Source of the DNA: Baffinella frigidus
Lineage: Eukaryota; Cryptophyceae; Cryptomonadales; Baffinellaceae
Direction: 5' to 3'
DNA length: 10,524 nucleotides
Assembly: GCA_026770585.1 (NCBI GenBank)
Contig: MU646981.1
Span: forward strand, 223,496-234,019
Positions 9,572 through 10,524 of this stretch are shown in pieces. Positions within the stretch are counted from its first letter, which is position 1, and every line of letters begins with the position of its first letter. The notes under the pieces were generated by a model. The model had not been told where the DNA came from and ran no database searches. It was given only the letters and a program-made list of their open reading frames with translations. A program made the position numbers and the translations under genes.

Positions 9572-10129
9572 TTCAGACGATCCTGGCACACAGGGCAGAA
9601 CCGGTTTGACCCAGACCAGACGTCTGCCCCCCCCCCCCACACAAATTTCCCCACGCAGATTCTTCTATCCGTTCCACTCGAGGCTGGAAGTGGGACTATT
9701 TCAAATGTGGGGTTTCAAAATTTAGTACCAGTCACGGGCATGCGTGGTCACGTATCTCAAGTTAAAACTGAAGATACGTGACCAAATACCCCTATTTGTG
9801 TGAAAATTACTACACAATTCTTTTTTCTTCTTCACTCGTAAAAGAATGACTGTTTTAAAATAGGCACATATCTAGCCTCGAGTGGTTGATGGGTGGCTCT
9901 CTCGGTTCCAGCTTTCGCTTTTTCGTGGAGCGTGACTCCCACCACGCCCAGGACTACGCTAGACCTGAGGGTGGTCAATCGCAAATGTCGACTCATCAGT
10001 AGGCGTGAGTCAACTTTTGGCAGAATGTACAGGATCCTGTACATTCTCCCCATGTGTCAACTTATGATTGCTCCCGATCACGTCTAAAGTAGAAGCCGAC
10101 ACCACAAGCCGCACGAACCAAGTCACCTG
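9572..10129. other. Unassigned stretch with hairpins
   Basis: Holds a run of 12 C (9627-9638), the hairpin TGGTCACGTATCT/AGATACGTGACCA (9745-9757, 9772-9784), an ATCTCC-family fragment near 9803 and the perfect 26-bp palindrome AGAATGTACAGGATCCTGTA-CATTCT (10022-10047). A plus frame around 9900-9960 reads FRFFVERDSHHAQDYARPEG and might be coding, but no splice model with the upstream gene holds up. Confidence 0.4.
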
Positions 10130-10251
10130 CCACGCCAGATTGGACGAGGGGGTTGGATTTTTAATTGCTTACGGTACGCATGTTAACTTTTGAAACCCCT
10201 GCCTTGAGGAGGAATCGACTTTTGGCGAACCCTTTCAAGACTCTGGCGTGG
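10130..10251. mobile_element. TIR element CCACGCCAGAGT, copy 2
   Basis: CCACGCCAGATT at the left, ACTCTGGCGTGG at the right; flanked by TG on both sides rather than TA. The right half matches 5941-6066 (TTAACTTTTGAAA, CTGCCTTGAGGAGGAATCGA). Confidence 0.82.
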
Positions 10252-10264
10252 TGCCCCCATTCTC

Positions 10265-10402
10265 GTCTCCACAAAAGTATTAATTAATTGCTTTTGGCGC
10301 AACGAAATTTACTACACAAATGCTCTACTATTACTTTTATGAGCAAATCGCGTAGTAATTTTTGTTTCCTAAGAAGCCATTAGTTAGTACTTCTGTGGAG
10401 AT
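10265..10402. mobile_element. MITE-like element, family with ATCTCC ends, copy 2
   Basis: GTCTCCACAAAAGTATTAAT at the left, the complement of GTACTTCTGTGGAGAT at the right. It matches the reverse complement of 2084-2220, including TTGCTTTTGGCGCAACGAAA and TTTACTACACAAATGCT. Confidence 0.87.
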
Positions 10403-10459
10403 TCACTCCCTCCCACCCTACGCTTTCATCCTCACTCCACCTCACTCCCACCTTCGCAG

Positions 10460-10524
10460 TCCACTCTGAACCAGAACATTTCGACCAAGTCAACTCCCCC
10501 TGAAATGCAGCGCCTTAAGTCAAA
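10460..10524 (+). CDS. Possible exon running off the window
   Basis: A long pyrimidine tract (about 10404-10456) ends in CTTCGCAG, a good acceptor. Phase 0, the phase left open by the exon ending at 8921, is the only frame without a stop; it reads STLNQNISTKSTPPEMQRLK to the window end. It is hydrophilic, so it does not look like a DoxX helix. It may be a tail exon, belong to another gene, or be spurious. Confidence 0.2.

Overview
The window looks like a piece of a eukaryotic nuclear genome, probably an alga or algal relative with plant-type telomeres. It has AG|GT...CAG splice sites, plant/algal/chromerid-type TTTAGGG repeats inside introns, and a very dense load of short inverted-repeat elements (MITE-like). 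No bacterial gene structure, tRNA, rRNA or transposase gene is visible. The exact lineage cannot be fixed from the sequence; chromerids, green algae and other TTTAGGG lineages all remain possible.

Most of the window (about 251-7791, minus strand) is one split gene that long-ORF views miss because most of its exons are only 69-81 bp. I reconstruct six exons with matching phases: 7791-7455, 7313-7233, 4950-4871, 4294-4226, 1303-1226 and 319-251. They join to 237 codons plus TGA. The product has the hallmarks of the rRNA-processing protein Efg1: SIKQQIRGIERLLKREG, then YHMVRFFEKKK, then DLEYIVNFPRDQKYVSIF. Introns are 141, 2282, 576, 2922 and 906 bp.

A second gene starts head-to-head on the plus strand (ATG at 8199, 407 bp from the Efg1 ATG). 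Its exons 8199-8317, 8460-8666 and 8873-8921 encode a hydrophobic, DoxX/SURF4-like membrane protein. It is incomplete: the later exons are not securely found. The shared upstream region carries two TCACGTGC boxes ten bases apart.

The Efg1 introns are filled with non-coding elements. There are at least ten short terminal-inverted-repeat families or singletons, several flanked by TA; a CT-rich tract; perfect palindromes; and three degenerate TTTAGGG arrays. The arrays sit at the 3' ends of introns 3, 4 and 5, all oriented so that the transcript reads CCCUAAA just before the CAG acceptor. Pieces of exons 3, 5 and 6 also recur as broken copies in neighbouring introns or downstream, mostly against the ends of inverted-repeat elements. 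These two patterns are the most unusual things here.

The right third (9088-10524) is mostly inverted-repeat elements and unassigned sequence, presumably introns of the second gene.
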